Shown here in pieces: positions 45,755 to 54,299 of a DNA stretch of 64,000 bases (positions are counted from its first letter, which is position 1; the number at the start of each line of letters is the position of its first letter). The translations under genes and the position numbers were made by a program. Below the pieces are notes generated by a model that searched no databases, was not told the origin of the DNA, and worked only from the letters and a program-made list of their open reading frames with translations. The DNA is from Bacteroidales bacterium (GTDB lineage: Bacteria > Bacteroidota > Bacteroidia > Bacteroidales > P3): the NCBI GenBank assembly GCA_017429685.1, contig JAFROL010000018.1:1-64000 (forward strand), given 5' to 3'.

Positions 45755-46564
45755 ATGCTCGATATGAAGGCCGGAAAATTTTGGATTGCACTGCTTTGCG
45801 TTCTTGCGTCCGCCTGCAGCGAAAACAGGACGCAAATGCCTGTCGACACGGTGCCTGCCAGGGCTGTGGACAGCTGCGAAATGCCTGTGACCGAGTACGA
45901 CACTACGGGCATCGGAGGCTTTGTCGTTTTGACCGATGTTGTGCCCGATGCCATACTTGAGATACGATATTTTGGGACATATAATTTTGTGGGACAACGC
46001 ATAGACGGGTATCTGCAACCCACGGCACTGTTGTCGCGCCGTGCGGCCGACAGTCTGCGCGCCGTCAGCGACGAGCTTGTGGCTCAAGGTTTTAGGCTTA
46101 AGTTTTTCGACGCCTACCGTCCCCGGATGGCTGTAGACCACTTTGTGCGCTGGAACCGCGACTATGGCGACACGCTGATGCGGCGCTATTTCTATCCCAA
46201 TGTCGACCGCCGCAGGCTGTTCCAACTGGGGTATATAGCCTCGAAAAGCGGCCATTCGCGCGGGTCGACAGTCGATTTGACGCTGTTCGATATGCGTACG
46301 GGCAAAGAGGTCGATATGGGCGGCACCTTCGATTGGTTTGGCAACGAAAGCCATCCCGACTGCGGCGGCGACCCCGCAACGGGACGCTACCGCCCCAACG
46401 ATACCCTCAGCATCGAACAGTTCAGCAACCGTATGCGTCTGCGCAACGCAATGCTGCGCCACGGGTTCCGTCCGCTTGCCACCGAGTGGTGGCACTTCAC
46501 GTTGCGCAACGAGCCATACCCTGACACCTACTTCAATTTCCCCGTCAGGGAATTATGCGATTGA
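45755..46564 (+). CDS. VanX-like D-alanyl-D-alanine dipeptidase lipoprotein (M15D)
   Basis: A 269-residue protein with a lipoprotein signal (LLCVLASAC). Zinc and catalytic motifs of M15D are intact: SGHSRGSTVDLTL (His and Asp ligands), FDAYRP (the substrate-binding Arg) and the terminal EWWHF (catalytic Glu and third ligand). It cleaves D-Ala-D-Ala dipeptide, probably in cell-wall turnover rather than vancomycin resistance, since no VanHA partners are nearby. The long antisense frame at 45701-46495 was rejected in its favour. Confidence 0.92.
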   Translation: MLDMKAGKFWIALLCVLASACSENRTQMPVDTVPARAVDSCEMPVTEYDTTGIGGFVVLTDVVPDAILEIRYFGTYNFVGQRIDGYLQPTALLSRRAADSLRAVSDELVAQGFRLKFFDAYRPRMAVDHFVRWNRDYGDTLMRRYFYPNVDRRRLFQLGYIASKSGHSRGSTVDLTLFDMRTGKEVDMGGTFDWFGNESHPDCGGDPATGRYRPNDTLSIEQFSNRMRLRNAMLRHGFRPLATEWWHFTLRNEPYPDTYFNFPVRELCD

Positions 46565-46627
46565 GTGCTGATATGTTGGATAATTATATGAATAACTTGG
46601 CCGTCAGTGCATTAACATATTATAGCG

Positions 46628-47776
46628 TTATGCGTTTTCAGCCGGCGGCAGGGCGTGGTGACGCCGCGTCAGGAAGACTTGCAACAGGAATAGCAAACCG
46701 ATATACATTGCCACTTTATAGGGTCCGCCGAGTATGGCCGACAAAGGTCCTACGATGAGCGGCGACAGAAACTGTCCCAGATAGAGCGCTGCCGAAATGA
46801 GCGGCATCACGGTAATGGCGGCGTCGCGTCCGCCTTTAATGCTGGCTATAGTGTTGACGTAGGGGACGCCGGCACCGTTGGCGAGGCCGATTAGCGTCGA
46901 TGCGACAATCATTCCCGTCAGTCCGGGAAAGAAGGCCAGCACGCCATATCCGGCAATAAAAAAGAGCGGGGCGGCATACTTCATCTGGCGGCGCATCTTG
47001 TGCATCAGCCATCCGAAGAGCAGTCCGACGCCGAAAGCGACGACATCAAGCCACACCATCACCAGCGTTGTCGTCAGCGGGTCGATGCCAGCCTGGCGCG
47101 CAGTCAGTGCAAAGTTGGTGGGATAGACGAAGAAGAGTATCATTATCAGCAGCATTGCCGTCACCGATGGATGGAAACGCGTCAGGGTGCTCAGTCTGAT
47201 TCTTGAGCCTTTGGCTGCCAGCTGCTCGTTGGGCAACAATGCCGCGACAAGCACCATTGCCGGCAGTGCCGCCAGATAGACGAGGAATGCGTACCGCCAC
47301 TCGATGGTAGCCAGCAGACCGGCCAGCAAAGTGGCAATGACACCGCCCATCTGGTTCATCGCGGCGGAAAGACCCATCAGCCGACCCTGCTCCTCGGGCG
47401 GAAAAAAGTAGGAGAGGAGGCCTGTCGAGAGCGGCATTATCATACCGACGCTAATGCCCAGCAGGGCGCGCATAGCGAGCAGCAGGGCGATGTCGTCGAC
47501 GAGGAAGGCGCCGGCACCGGCGGCGACATAAAGTGTCAGTCCGGTCAAGGCCAGGGTGCGAGTCCGCATCAGTCGGCAAAGCGGACGGAAAAAGAATGTG
47601 GTGACAATGATCAGCAGCGCCGGAAGGCTGACAATGAGTTGGATAGTTAGCGGGCTGCATCCGGCAAAGTGTTGTTGGATCGCTCCCAAAGCCGGAGCCA
47701 TAGCGGCGCCAGCCATAACGGTGAGCAGGCTGATAGAGAGGATGGCATAGGTCAATCCACGCAAGTTTTTTTTCAT
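46628..47776 (-). CDS. Major facilitator superfamily exporter
   Basis: A 382-residue protein with about 12 transmembrane segments. Motif A-like loops include FRPLCRLMRTRTLAL (between helices 2 and 3) and LLFGWLMHKMRRQMK. It resembles drug/H+ antiporter-like MFS transporters. The substrate is unknown. A TATCTTTG -7 box lies about 100 nt upstream. Confidence 0.87.
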   Translation of the reverse strand: MKKNLRGLTYAILSISLLTVMAGAAMAPALGAIQQHFAGCSPLTIQLIVSLPALLIIVTTFFFRPLCRLMRTRTLALTGLTLYVAAGAGAFLVDDIALLLAMRALLGISVGMIMPLSTGLLSYFFPPEEQGRLMGLSAAMNQMGGVIATLLAGLLATIEWRYAFLVYLAALPAMVLVAALLPNEQLAAKGSRIRLSTLTRFHPSVTAMLLIMILFFVYPTNFALTARQAGIDPLTTTLVMVWLDVVAFGVGLLFGWLMHKMRRQMKYAAPLFFIAGYGVLAFFPGLTGMIVASTLIGLANGAGVPYVNTIASIKGGRDAAITVMPLISAALYLGQFLSPLIVGPLSAILGGPYKVAMYIGLLFLLQVFLTRRHHALPPAENA

Positions 47777-47878
47777 TTCTTGTGTCTTTTTTTGTTAGTA
47801 AACTGAATGGAGTTGTCCGCTCTACCAAGCGGAAAGCCAGCGGTTTGGACCATCGTCGGGCCTGCTGTTTTTCGTGTG

Positions 47879-47886
47879 CAAAGATA
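47879..47886 (-). promoter_or_regulatory. -7 box TATCTTTG for the MFS gene
   Basis: TATCTTTG on the minus strand lies about 103 nt upstream of the MFS start. The -33 area about 19 nt upstream reads GTTCG, a weak match. Confidence 0.5.
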
Positions 47887-48058
47887 GCGAAATTTTCGAA
47901 AACGACGAACTGTAAAATGAAAATAATATTTCCTCCGAAATGTTCCGAAGTGCACCAAATGGCTGGTTTTGCAGCCGTTTGCTGAACTCAGTGCAAGCCT
48001 CGGGGCAAGCCTCCGCCTTCGAGACCTCTGCCAGCCCTTTTCGCCCACCGTCCGAAGT

Positions 48059-48109
48059 CAGTTCTTATATCGTTCTTATATCCGCGATATAAGAACGATA
48101 TAAGAACTG
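48059..48109. repeat. Long perfect palindrome, copy 3 of 3
   Basis: A 23-bp perfect stem (48059-48081 with 48087-48109) has loop CCGCG and the same doubled 11-mer GTTCTTATATC. It lies downstream of the lipoprotein gene at 48284-49408. Confidence 0.92.
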
Positions 48110-48283
48110 CATAAAAACGGAATGCAAAAAGGCACCCCAGCCGGCAATGGGAACCAGCGCATATCTCCGGCAGCGCGGCCTCCGGTTTTGAAAGAATGCA
48201 AAATTACGAACTTTTTCCGATATGGCAAAAAACAATCGTTTGCTGTGGCTCGAATACGAAATAAACCAAATCGGTAGGACTAA

Positions 48284-49408
48284 TCAATAGTATTCATCGC
48301 CATTTACGCTGGTGTAGGGGATGATCGGTTTGAGTTTGCCGACTATGCGGCTATGGATGTCGGCGGTAAGGTTGTCGTACGACGTTCCCCGGTCGTCGGG
48401 CAGTGCAGCCGCAAGTTTCTGCCGTGCGGCCAGCCAGCTTGAAAAGCATTTTCTGATAGCAGTCACGCATTCCGTAATAGTGCTGTCGGACGGGTAGTTC
48501 TCGTAGCGGTCATCTTTGTTTTGTGCGTTATAATCCATTGGCTGCGAATGCTTTTTGATCCATTGTTCCCATTGGGGTGTCGTTACGGTTTTCCCTTGCT
48601 GAGCGTATTTGCTTCCTTTAAGGATTATGTCCTTTTCGATATCGAGTTCGGCCCGCCTGTTTTCGGACAGGCTTCGGTAATAGCCCTCGATTTCCAGAGG
48701 TTTCATACTGTACCATTCCTGCGTGAAATACACGTCGCGCCACAGGGTGAAACGCGCCTCGTTCAGGTCGTGCCACGCTTTGTATTCCTCTTTTGCCAAG
48801 GCTTTTATGTCGTTTGGCGCTTTTTCGAGCCATTCCCGATATGCGTCGATAGTCCGATAATAGTCGATAGAAGACATTACATAGCACTCCAGGTTCATAT
48901 CTGCCTGTTTTTGTGCCGAGAATTTGTCGAATAGGCGAAGTATGTCGTAAATCGTCGTGTCGCGACGGGCGCAGGGCACTTCGCTGCAGAACGAGTCGAT
49001 GATGCTGCCCACAGCCTGTGCCCACTGCAGTTTGTCCATAGCGTCGCCGTTAATGTCCACCAAATGGTGCATCCGCATAAAGCGATTGGCAAGGCGCAAG
49101 GCACAGGAATCGCGGTGCGTCATCTCCAGTCCATCGCCGTAATCCCGCCATTCTTCAAACCAAGAGTCAAGTGTGTGTACCTCAGTTAGATTGAGTAAAT
49201 CCGCTGCCGAGATAGGACTTATGGTTATCGCGTTTTCGATGTACGCGATGCTGTCCTCGCCGGTAAGACCTTCCGGTACCTGCACCGTGTCGCGTGGATC
49301 GAAATCACTGGAACTGTTTTTGCAGGATAGAACTGCAATACAGCAGATTGTGATTAACGACAGATTGAAACAAAAGTGTTTCCGGCGTGTGGGTCTGGTT
49401 GTTGTCAT
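48284..49408 (-). CDS. Lipoprotein of unknown function
   Basis: A 374-residue protein with a lipoprotein signal ending in IAVLSC at about residue 29. The mature part is predicted mostly helical, rich in Trp and Tyr (LDSWFEEWRDYG, EAYKAWHDLNEARFTLWRD), with four further cysteines. I do not recognise the family. It is monocistronic and flanked downstream by palindrome copy 3. Confidence 0.7.
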   Translation of the reverse strand: MTTTRPTRRKHFCFNLSLITICCIAVLSCKNSSSDFDPRDTVQVPEGLTGEDSIAYIENAITISPISAADLLNLTEVHTLDSWFEEWRDYGDGLEMTHRDSCALRLANRFMRMHHLVDINGDAMDKLQWAQAVGSIIDSFCSEVPCARRDTTIYDILRLFDKFSAQKQADMNLECYVMSSIDYYRTIDAYREWLEKAPNDIKALAKEEYKAWHDLNEARFTLWRDVYFTQEWYSMKPLEIEGYYRSLSENRRAELDIEKDIILKGSKYAQQGKTVTTPQWEQWIKKHSQPMDYNAQNKDDRYENYPSDSTITECVTAIRKCFSSWLAARQKLAAALPDDRGTSYDNLTADIHSRIVGKLKPIIPYTSVNGDEYY

Positions 49409-49548
49409 TTTCTTCTGAATAATAAATTCCTGTTTCCAGTGTGTTGCTTAAGCATTAGCCTGCATTTTGTTTGAGCTGGCTTCTTGCACATAATTTAAAA
49501 GGCTATCGTTATAACGGGAAAAGTTAAATTATATTTTATGCCATATTA

Positions 49549-49591
49549 ATACGCCCCCCTTCAAGAGTTGAAAATATGAAGGGGGGCGTAT
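49549..49591 (-). terminator. Intrinsic terminator-like hairpin after the 49618-50403 gene
   Basis: A 14-bp perfect stem (49549-49562 with 49578-49591) containing six consecutive G:C pairs, with a 15-nt loop. It lies 27 nt past the stop codon on the minus strand and is followed there by A/T-rich sequence. Confidence 0.75.
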
Positions 49592-49617
49592 GCTGAGGAT
49601 TATTGTGGAGTCAGTTG

Positions 49618-50403
49618 CTATTCGGTCGCTGTAATAGAAAAACTGGATTCGAAAGACGATATTGTGCCGCTGTGGTGCAGGTCGAAGCGGAATGAATGGG
49701 TTCCTATAGACAGGTCCGTATTGTCAAATGTTGTATACTGAATTTCATTTTCTATCCGTTCTTGAAGTTGGCCGTCCAAAAATATCTCCCAATATTCAAA
49801 GTCGTTTGCATTGTAATCAAGACGAACATTTGTCTTAATGCCTTCGCAATCATTGCCCTTGACGGAAATATCAATGTGCGTGGTGGCGTTGTCGACGACC
49901 TCCTCGGTAAAATCGGTTTCTTTTGTTGGTGTGCAGGGTTCAGCATTAAGATCCAGGACTTCGAATCTAAGGATGTTGCTGGTTGTTACGATGTTTCCCA
50001 TATAATGCGAGTAGCCTGTGACCTTATATATATGTGTTCCGATAGCCAGTCCGGTGATGTCGTATTCCTTTTCCCACGGAGTAGAATAGACTCTTTCTAT
50101 TTTTTGCTCGTCAAGCATTACATCAATGGAGTCATAATTACTCCCGTTTTGTATTGATATTTCTGAAGTTATTCCTTCACAATCATCGCCACTTAAATCA
50201 ACGCTGAATGATGGTCCATTACCTGTAATAATATTTAAACTGCTTTTCACCCCCTTTGTAGGTACGCAAGGATTGTCGGGGTCAGTCTCGCAAGGACACG
50301 GATTTTGATTGTCGCCACACTCGCATTTTTTTTCACAAGAGGATACTAAAGATAAAGATCCTAATACAAAGAGCACCCAAGCATAAAATGTTATTTTTTT
50401 CAT
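49618..50403 (-). CDS. Lipoprotein with two Ig-like repeats
   Basis: A 261-residue protein. The lipobox VSSC at about residue 23 is followed by a cysteine-rich linker (CEKKCECGDNQNPC). Two similar beta domains follow, each with a GDDCEG or GNDCEG motif and a late GTHxYxV or GTHSFRF strand. Surface exposure is plausible because the mature N-terminus has several acidic residues in the region after the lipidated Cys. It is AT-rich like the cluster upstream, but a terminator and a 160-nt gap separate them. Confidence 0.72.
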   Translation of the reverse strand: MKKITFYAWVLFVLGSLSLVSSCEKKCECGDNQNPCPCETDPDNPCVPTKGVKSSLNIITGNGPSFSVDLSGDDCEGITSEISIQNGSNYDSIDVMLDEQKIERVYSTPWEKEYDITGLAIGTHIYKVTGYSHYMGNIVTTSNILRFEVLDLNAEPCTPTKETDFTEEVVDNATTHIDISVKGNDCEGIKTNVRLDYNANDFEYWEIFLDGQLQERIENEIQYTTFDNTDLSIGTHSFRFDLHHSGTISSFESSFSITATE

Positions 50404-50565
50404 ATCATTAGGCCCTAATACGTGTCGGGCGCAACGGTTGATGTTATATTATTAAAAAACTTTAGTTTGGTAATGCTATATTTCTATATGCTACTATTGG
50501 AGCAATAATTTCTTCTTGCATCTTGTTGTACTTCTTCTGGAAATGAAATACAATTCGTAATTTCT

Positions 50566-50982
50566 TCATAACGTTGTTTGATTATTATGGTATAGGTTGA
50601 GCAATACTTTATGCAGTTCGTTGGTATCTCGTACAAAATGGACTTTAGGAGCGAACGCTCCTAAACTGTCTAAAGAGCTTTTTATGAATTTATCGGGATA
50701 TAGTTGAACCATTTGATTACTATCCATTCCCCAGTCAATATCTTTAATGCTCATTTTGTAGTCGATGACGGATTTAAAGGCTGATACTGTTGTCGCATTA
50801 TCTACATAGACAGAAAAAGAGTCGAAGTCTATTTGGATGATTGTAATATCGCGCCGTCGGCTTTGAACGCGAATACTTTGGCGCGAGATATTACTACTGT
50901 CAATACCATAATGTACTTTAAGGTACGAATCATACATCTTCAAGCGAGTACGGAAATCTAGTTCTTCGTAGGAATATGGCAT
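50566..50982 (-). CDS. Small cytosolic protein of unknown function, end of the GTPase cluster
   Basis: A 138-residue protein without signal peptide or membrane segment. It is predicted alpha/beta and contains QSRRRDITIIQIDFDSFSVY. I recognise no family. It is the last gene of the minus-strand AT-rich run, about 50 nt after the DUF805 gene, so membership of the cluster is plausible but not proven. Confidence 0.6.
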   Translation of the reverse strand: MPYSYEELDFRTRLKMYDSYLKVHYGIDSSNISRQSIRVQSRRRDITIIQIDFDSFSVYVDNATTVSAFKSVIDYKMSIKDIDWGMDSNQMVQLYPDKFIKSSLDSLGAFAPKVHFVRDTNELHKVLLNLYHNNQTTL

Positions 50983-51032
50983 ATATTATTATAAAGAGCC
51001 TTATTTTTTATGCGTACAGTATCTTCAACTGT

Positions 51033-51521
51033 TTATTGTTTAATCTCTTTATTTGTCTTTTTGTAATTAGGCGATTCCTTTTCTCTGTTCGGTAAAAGTC
51101 CATAGTCATTATCTTCGGGTGAGCCATTAGCCAATAGAAGATAAATGTTATAAAATGGAACAAGCAAAAACCAAGCACTATGATTACAATCGTGTACTCG
51201 CTTGGCAGCTTGTACCAATATAAATAATAATAATATTCCTGGAATGATATAATAGTCGGCATTCCGTGCTAAGTTATGTCGATTTTCTATTTGGGCAGCT
51301 CCTTCTTGTATTTTACCACCACCTCGTTCAACCCATCTATTATAATTAGGTGTTTCCAGATAGATATACGAAAGATGTACAATAGACCAAAAAATAACGC
51401 ATAGGAATATTCTAAAAAAGAAACTTTTACGCGTGATTCTACCTTGTACCCAAAAGAGACTTGACTCTACATGGTTGGATTTATCGTAGGGTATTTCTCC
51501 CATACCAATTCTTTTTTTCAT
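51033..51521 (-). CDS. DUF805 membrane protein
   Basis: A 162-residue protein with about three hydrophobic segments. The DUF805 pattern is clear: an N-terminal GRITRKSFF, and KRVHDCNHSAWFLLVPFYN with the later EDNDYG. The family is a small inner-membrane protein of unknown function. Its start lies 3 nt after the stop of the subtilisin-like gene. Confidence 0.85.
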   Translation of the reverse strand: MKKRIGMGEIPYDKSNHVESSLFWVQGRITRKSFFFRIFLCVIFWSIVHLSYIYLETPNYNRWVERGGGKIQEGAAQIENRHNLARNADYYIIPGILLLFILVQAAKRVHDCNHSAWFLLVPFYNIYLLLANGSPEDNDYGLLPNREKESPNYKKTNKEIKQ

Positions 51522-51524
51522 TCT

Positions 51525-53036
51525 TTACCAAGTTGATAGTTGAACCTCAAGATTCTTAACACTAATAATTTCCATATTGCCAATTTTATACGCATAGAAA
51601 CCTTCGCTTTCGCCAGCAGCAAGTGCGTAATACATTGGACGAATATCATACTCTGATTCGATTGCTTTCAGCCGAATATTCAAGTTGCCATCCGTTTTAT
51701 TGTACAGATAAATTGCCTTAACAGCTCCAGATAAGTAATCGTAAGTATAAGTGTTATGAACTTCATATTTTACAATCTTTTCCTCATTATCGTCAGACAA
51801 ATTCCATTCCCCAGAATAATTAGACGTTAAATCAAGTCTATATGTATAACTTTTATTACCTAAAAGTCTGCTTGCAATTATTTTTGCTTCACGTTCGAAC
51901 ATTTCATAAGTCATTGGCTTCTTTGGGTCTTTGGGAGTAGCGTTCCGAATAGCCTGCAATATTTGCTGGGCATTTAAGTTCTCGTATTTACTATGTATCC
52001 TATCAATAAAACCCATAAGTTTGGGAGATGCGAAAGACGTACCTGACCACGGTTCTTTGGTGATGTCAACTGTAGTCATAAGAGAATGTTTGTCCGTTGG
52101 ATAATTAGAGTATAATACATCGCTTTTGGTATCGTATGCACCAACAAGAATGAGATTATCTTTCAGAGTGTTTAATGTTTTATTATCCAGTAATGCAAAG
52201 ACTTCTTGCATACTATGCATACGATAGTTTCCAGAACTTCTTGTTACAATAAAGTTTGAAATACCTTTTCTCTTCATTTTGTTGAAGCATACGGCCAATT
52301 GTTGGAGTTCATTAGCATATAGTTTTACATAGAGTTTTTGATTGTTCGTATCAATATCATCGTATTTATCATATTCGGTTTTCTTACCTGGCAATGCTGT
52401 CCCAAACGACATATTGATTAATATTAAATCTTCATTTGCAGTATTTTTTGCCGCTTTCAGCAGATTTGACATTATTACATTGTTGCTGATTATGTGATAA
52501 CGCCTTGCAGAGTCGCTATTTGTCAAGAATACCATATCCACACTATGAATATTATCAGATACGGCGTATTTTGAAAAAGTTTTACGAACACCATTGCCGT
52601 GCGTTGTAAGCATTGACTCTTCTAAATTAAGGAAATCGTCATATATATAAATTTCGGATGCGAACTGAGAAAGGGTGTTGAAGAATGTATACTCGACATC
52701 GTCTCGACCGTTCAAAAAAGACAGAAATTCACTTTCTTTACCATCACGTACACTGACAAGATAATAGTTAAATGCAGGAATTTGCTCAACAATCTTGCCT
52801 CCACCCGATTTGATTATCTTTTTAGCCGTATGTTGCGAAACCGAATCGGAGAATAAAACAATGCACTGGTTAGCAACTGTAGTTATTTCGTAAGTCTTAC
52901 CGTTCTCCGAATAAGATACTGTTTTTATTTGTGGATATTTCCCTTTATATGTAATATCTTTAGACTCATTATTCCCGCACGAAAACAGAAAGATTATAGA
53001 GAACAGAACTAAAAATGGAAATTTTTTACGAAACAT
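51525..53036 (-). CDS. Subtilisin-like (S8) serine protease lipoprotein, divergent
   Basis: A 503-residue protein with lipobox FLFSC (Cys20). An I9-like propeptide (about 58-120) is followed by a divergent S8 domain: catalytic His in THGNGV (His146), oxyanion Asn in SSGN (Asn270) and catalytic Ser in SGTSFASP (Ser334). The Asp motif is not canonical; IYIYDDF (about 130-136) is the best candidate. A C-terminal beta domain of about 110 residues follows. It is likely periplasmic or surface anchored. Within the GTPase cluster it is the only recognisable effector-like enzyme. Confidence 0.8.
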   Translation of the reverse strand: MFRKKFPFLVLFSIIFLFSCGNNESKDITYKGKYPQIKTVSYSENGKTYEITTVANQCIVLFSDSVSQHTAKKIIKSGGGKIVEQIPAFNYYLVSVRDGKESEFLSFLNGRDDVEYTFFNTLSQFASEIYIYDDFLNLEESMLTTHGNGVRKTFSKYAVSDNIHSVDMVFLTNSDSARRYHIISNNVIMSNLLKAAKNTANEDLILINMSFGTALPGKKTEYDKYDDIDTNNQKLYVKLYANELQQLAVCFNKMKRKGISNFIVTRSSGNYRMHSMQEVFALLDNKTLNTLKDNLILVGAYDTKSDVLYSNYPTDKHSLMTTVDITKEPWSGTSFASPKLMGFIDRIHSKYENLNAQQILQAIRNATPKDPKKPMTYEMFEREAKIIASRLLGNKSYTYRLDLTSNYSGEWNLSDDNEEKIVKYEVHNTYTYDYLSGAVKAIYLYNKTDGNLNIRLKAIESEYDIRPMYYALAAGESEGFYAYKIGNMEIISVKNLEVQLSTW

Positions 53037-53041
53037 ATCGG

Positions 53042-53731
53042 CTAATTTGTTTGAATAAGGTTCTGACTTTTTAATAACTCAAAAACATCTGTGACCGCTT
53101 TGTTTTTAGCTTTAAGTGCATCTATATCACAATCACAGTTGTTTACCACTGTATCTTTTGTGACCAGATAATCAATTCTGCGAGTTTGTTTTCGTCTTAA
53201 ATGTGTTATTTTTTTTGTGTAGGTCTCAACATAATTAGAATACTGGAGAATGTGCAATGTTACATCGTCTTCACTATATCCGCTAGCTCTGTTATGCCAC
53301 CAAGCGGAGTGGTCAATTCTAAAAGTATGTGTATTATTAGGATAAATGGTTACATAATTGGTTGACTTTGCCATATCTTGCCAAACTCCTTTTGTTTCAT
53401 TGTAATCCTTGCCCTCAATCCTTATTGCGAAGCGGTTGGAATAGGTTTCATTGGTGTTTCTGATTGTAATATAATGAGTACACGTAGAACCTGTTTCTTT
53501 CCCTTCGGAATTGGTGTAATATTTCTTTTTTGTGTAATATTTCTCGATCTTATAAGACACAGTGGTATCTATCATTTCATTTACCGTCACTACAGAATCT
53601 TTTTCTACCCAATAGTCTTCATATCTTGTCTGCCAGTCAGCAACCTGAATTGTAATATCTTTGCAGTCTGGTGCACAAGAAGATGCAACTAACCCCAGAA
53701 TTACAAGTAGAATTGTAGGTATTGTCTTCAT
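53042..53731 (-). CDS. Lipoprotein of unknown function in the GTPase cluster
   Basis: A 229-residue protein with lipobox ASSC (Cys19). The mature part is beta-rich and strongly charged, with IEKYYTKKKYY, a CTHYITIRNTNETYSNRFAI stretch and CDCDIDALKAKN near the end. No family recognised. It lies 5 nt from the protease gene. Confidence 0.68.
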   Translation of the reverse strand: MKTIPTILLVILGLVASSCAPDCKDITIQVADWQTRYEDYWVEKDSVVTVNEMIDTTVSYKIEKYYTKKKYYTNSEGKETGSTCTHYITIRNTNETYSNRFAIRIEGKDYNETKGVWQDMAKSTNYVTIYPNNTHTFRIDHSAWWHNRASGYSEDDVTLHILQYSNYVETYTKKITHLRRKQTRRIDYLVTKDTVVNNCDCDIDALKAKNKAVTDVFELLKSQNLIQTN

Positions 53732-53737
53732 AGCACT

Positions 53738-54289
53738 CTAATTCACGTTGTTTATAATGTCATTATATTGTTCTATTAAGGCTCTATAATATGCCTTTTG
53801 AGGTTGAGACAGCCAAGAAAACACATTGTCGCTGACATCTGAATTTATTGAGTCTATGATGTGTAATGCCTTTTCTGAACTTTCTTTTAACTTTTTCAGG
53901 AACTCTGCAGTTGAGCCTTCGACTTTCGGGTCAAGGGTACACTTCAAATCGTGAATCAGTCTAATCAGATTATAGAAATCACGGCTTCGGGCGCATAATG
54001 ACGCTGGGTCAACAGATTGAAATTTACTCCCGAATATTGACGTGTCTTGAATGTTTAAGAATTCGTCAAGAGCAAGGCTACGCATTCTGTCACGCATAAT
54101 TTTCAGATCGTTATTAAGCTTACCGTTAGTGAATTCCAATTCCTCTACAGATTGATGAAGAATGTTGTATTCCGCCTTTAAGACAGTGTCATATAGACAC
54201 GTGTCCATCTTCATTCTAATTTCGCAATGCTGAGCATTGGTCGAAAAGAAGAAAAACATCAATAATGTAAAAATGATGAATCTTTTCAT
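53738..54289 (-). CDS. Secreted helical protein in the GTPase cluster
   Basis: A 183-residue protein with a Sec signal peptide (MKRFIIFTLLMFFFFSTNAQ). The mature part is predicted helical with coiled-coil potential (VEELEFTNGKLNNDLKIMRD). It contains several cysteines that could form disulfides. No family recognised. It is tightly packed between the two neighbouring genes. Confidence 0.68.
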   Translation of the reverse strand: MKRFIIFTLLMFFFFSTNAQHCEIRMKMDTCLYDTVLKAEYNILHQSVEELEFTNGKLNNDLKIMRDRMRSLALDEFLNIQDTSIFGSKFQSVDPASLCARSRDFYNLIRLIHDLKCTLDPKVEGSTAEFLKKLKESSEKALHIIDSINSDVSDNVFSWLSQPQKAYYRALIEQYNDIINNVN

Positions 54290-54299
54290 AACGTCTATT

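Larger units (their letters stand above)
47777..48283. other. Intergenic region with promoter and palindrome, no gene seen
   Basis: Besides the MFS promoter box at 47879-47886 and the palindrome at 48059-48109, a second minus-strand TAATTTTG-like box lies near 48196-48203. No coding region was recognised. Confidence 0.5.

Noticed and set aside
45701-46495. 264-codon minus-strand frame over the VanX-like gene
   Set aside because: The plus strand has all M15D zinc and catalytic motifs and a lipoprotein signal.
47821-47860. tRNA-like fragment (GTCCGCTCTACCAA region)
   Set aside because: No acceptor stem, T-loop GTTCRA or complete cloverleaf could be drawn.
50566-51521. A structured RNA of the described DUF805 motif type before the DUF805 gene
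   Set aside because: The DUF805 gene begins 3 nt after the protease gene, leaving no leader space for such an element.
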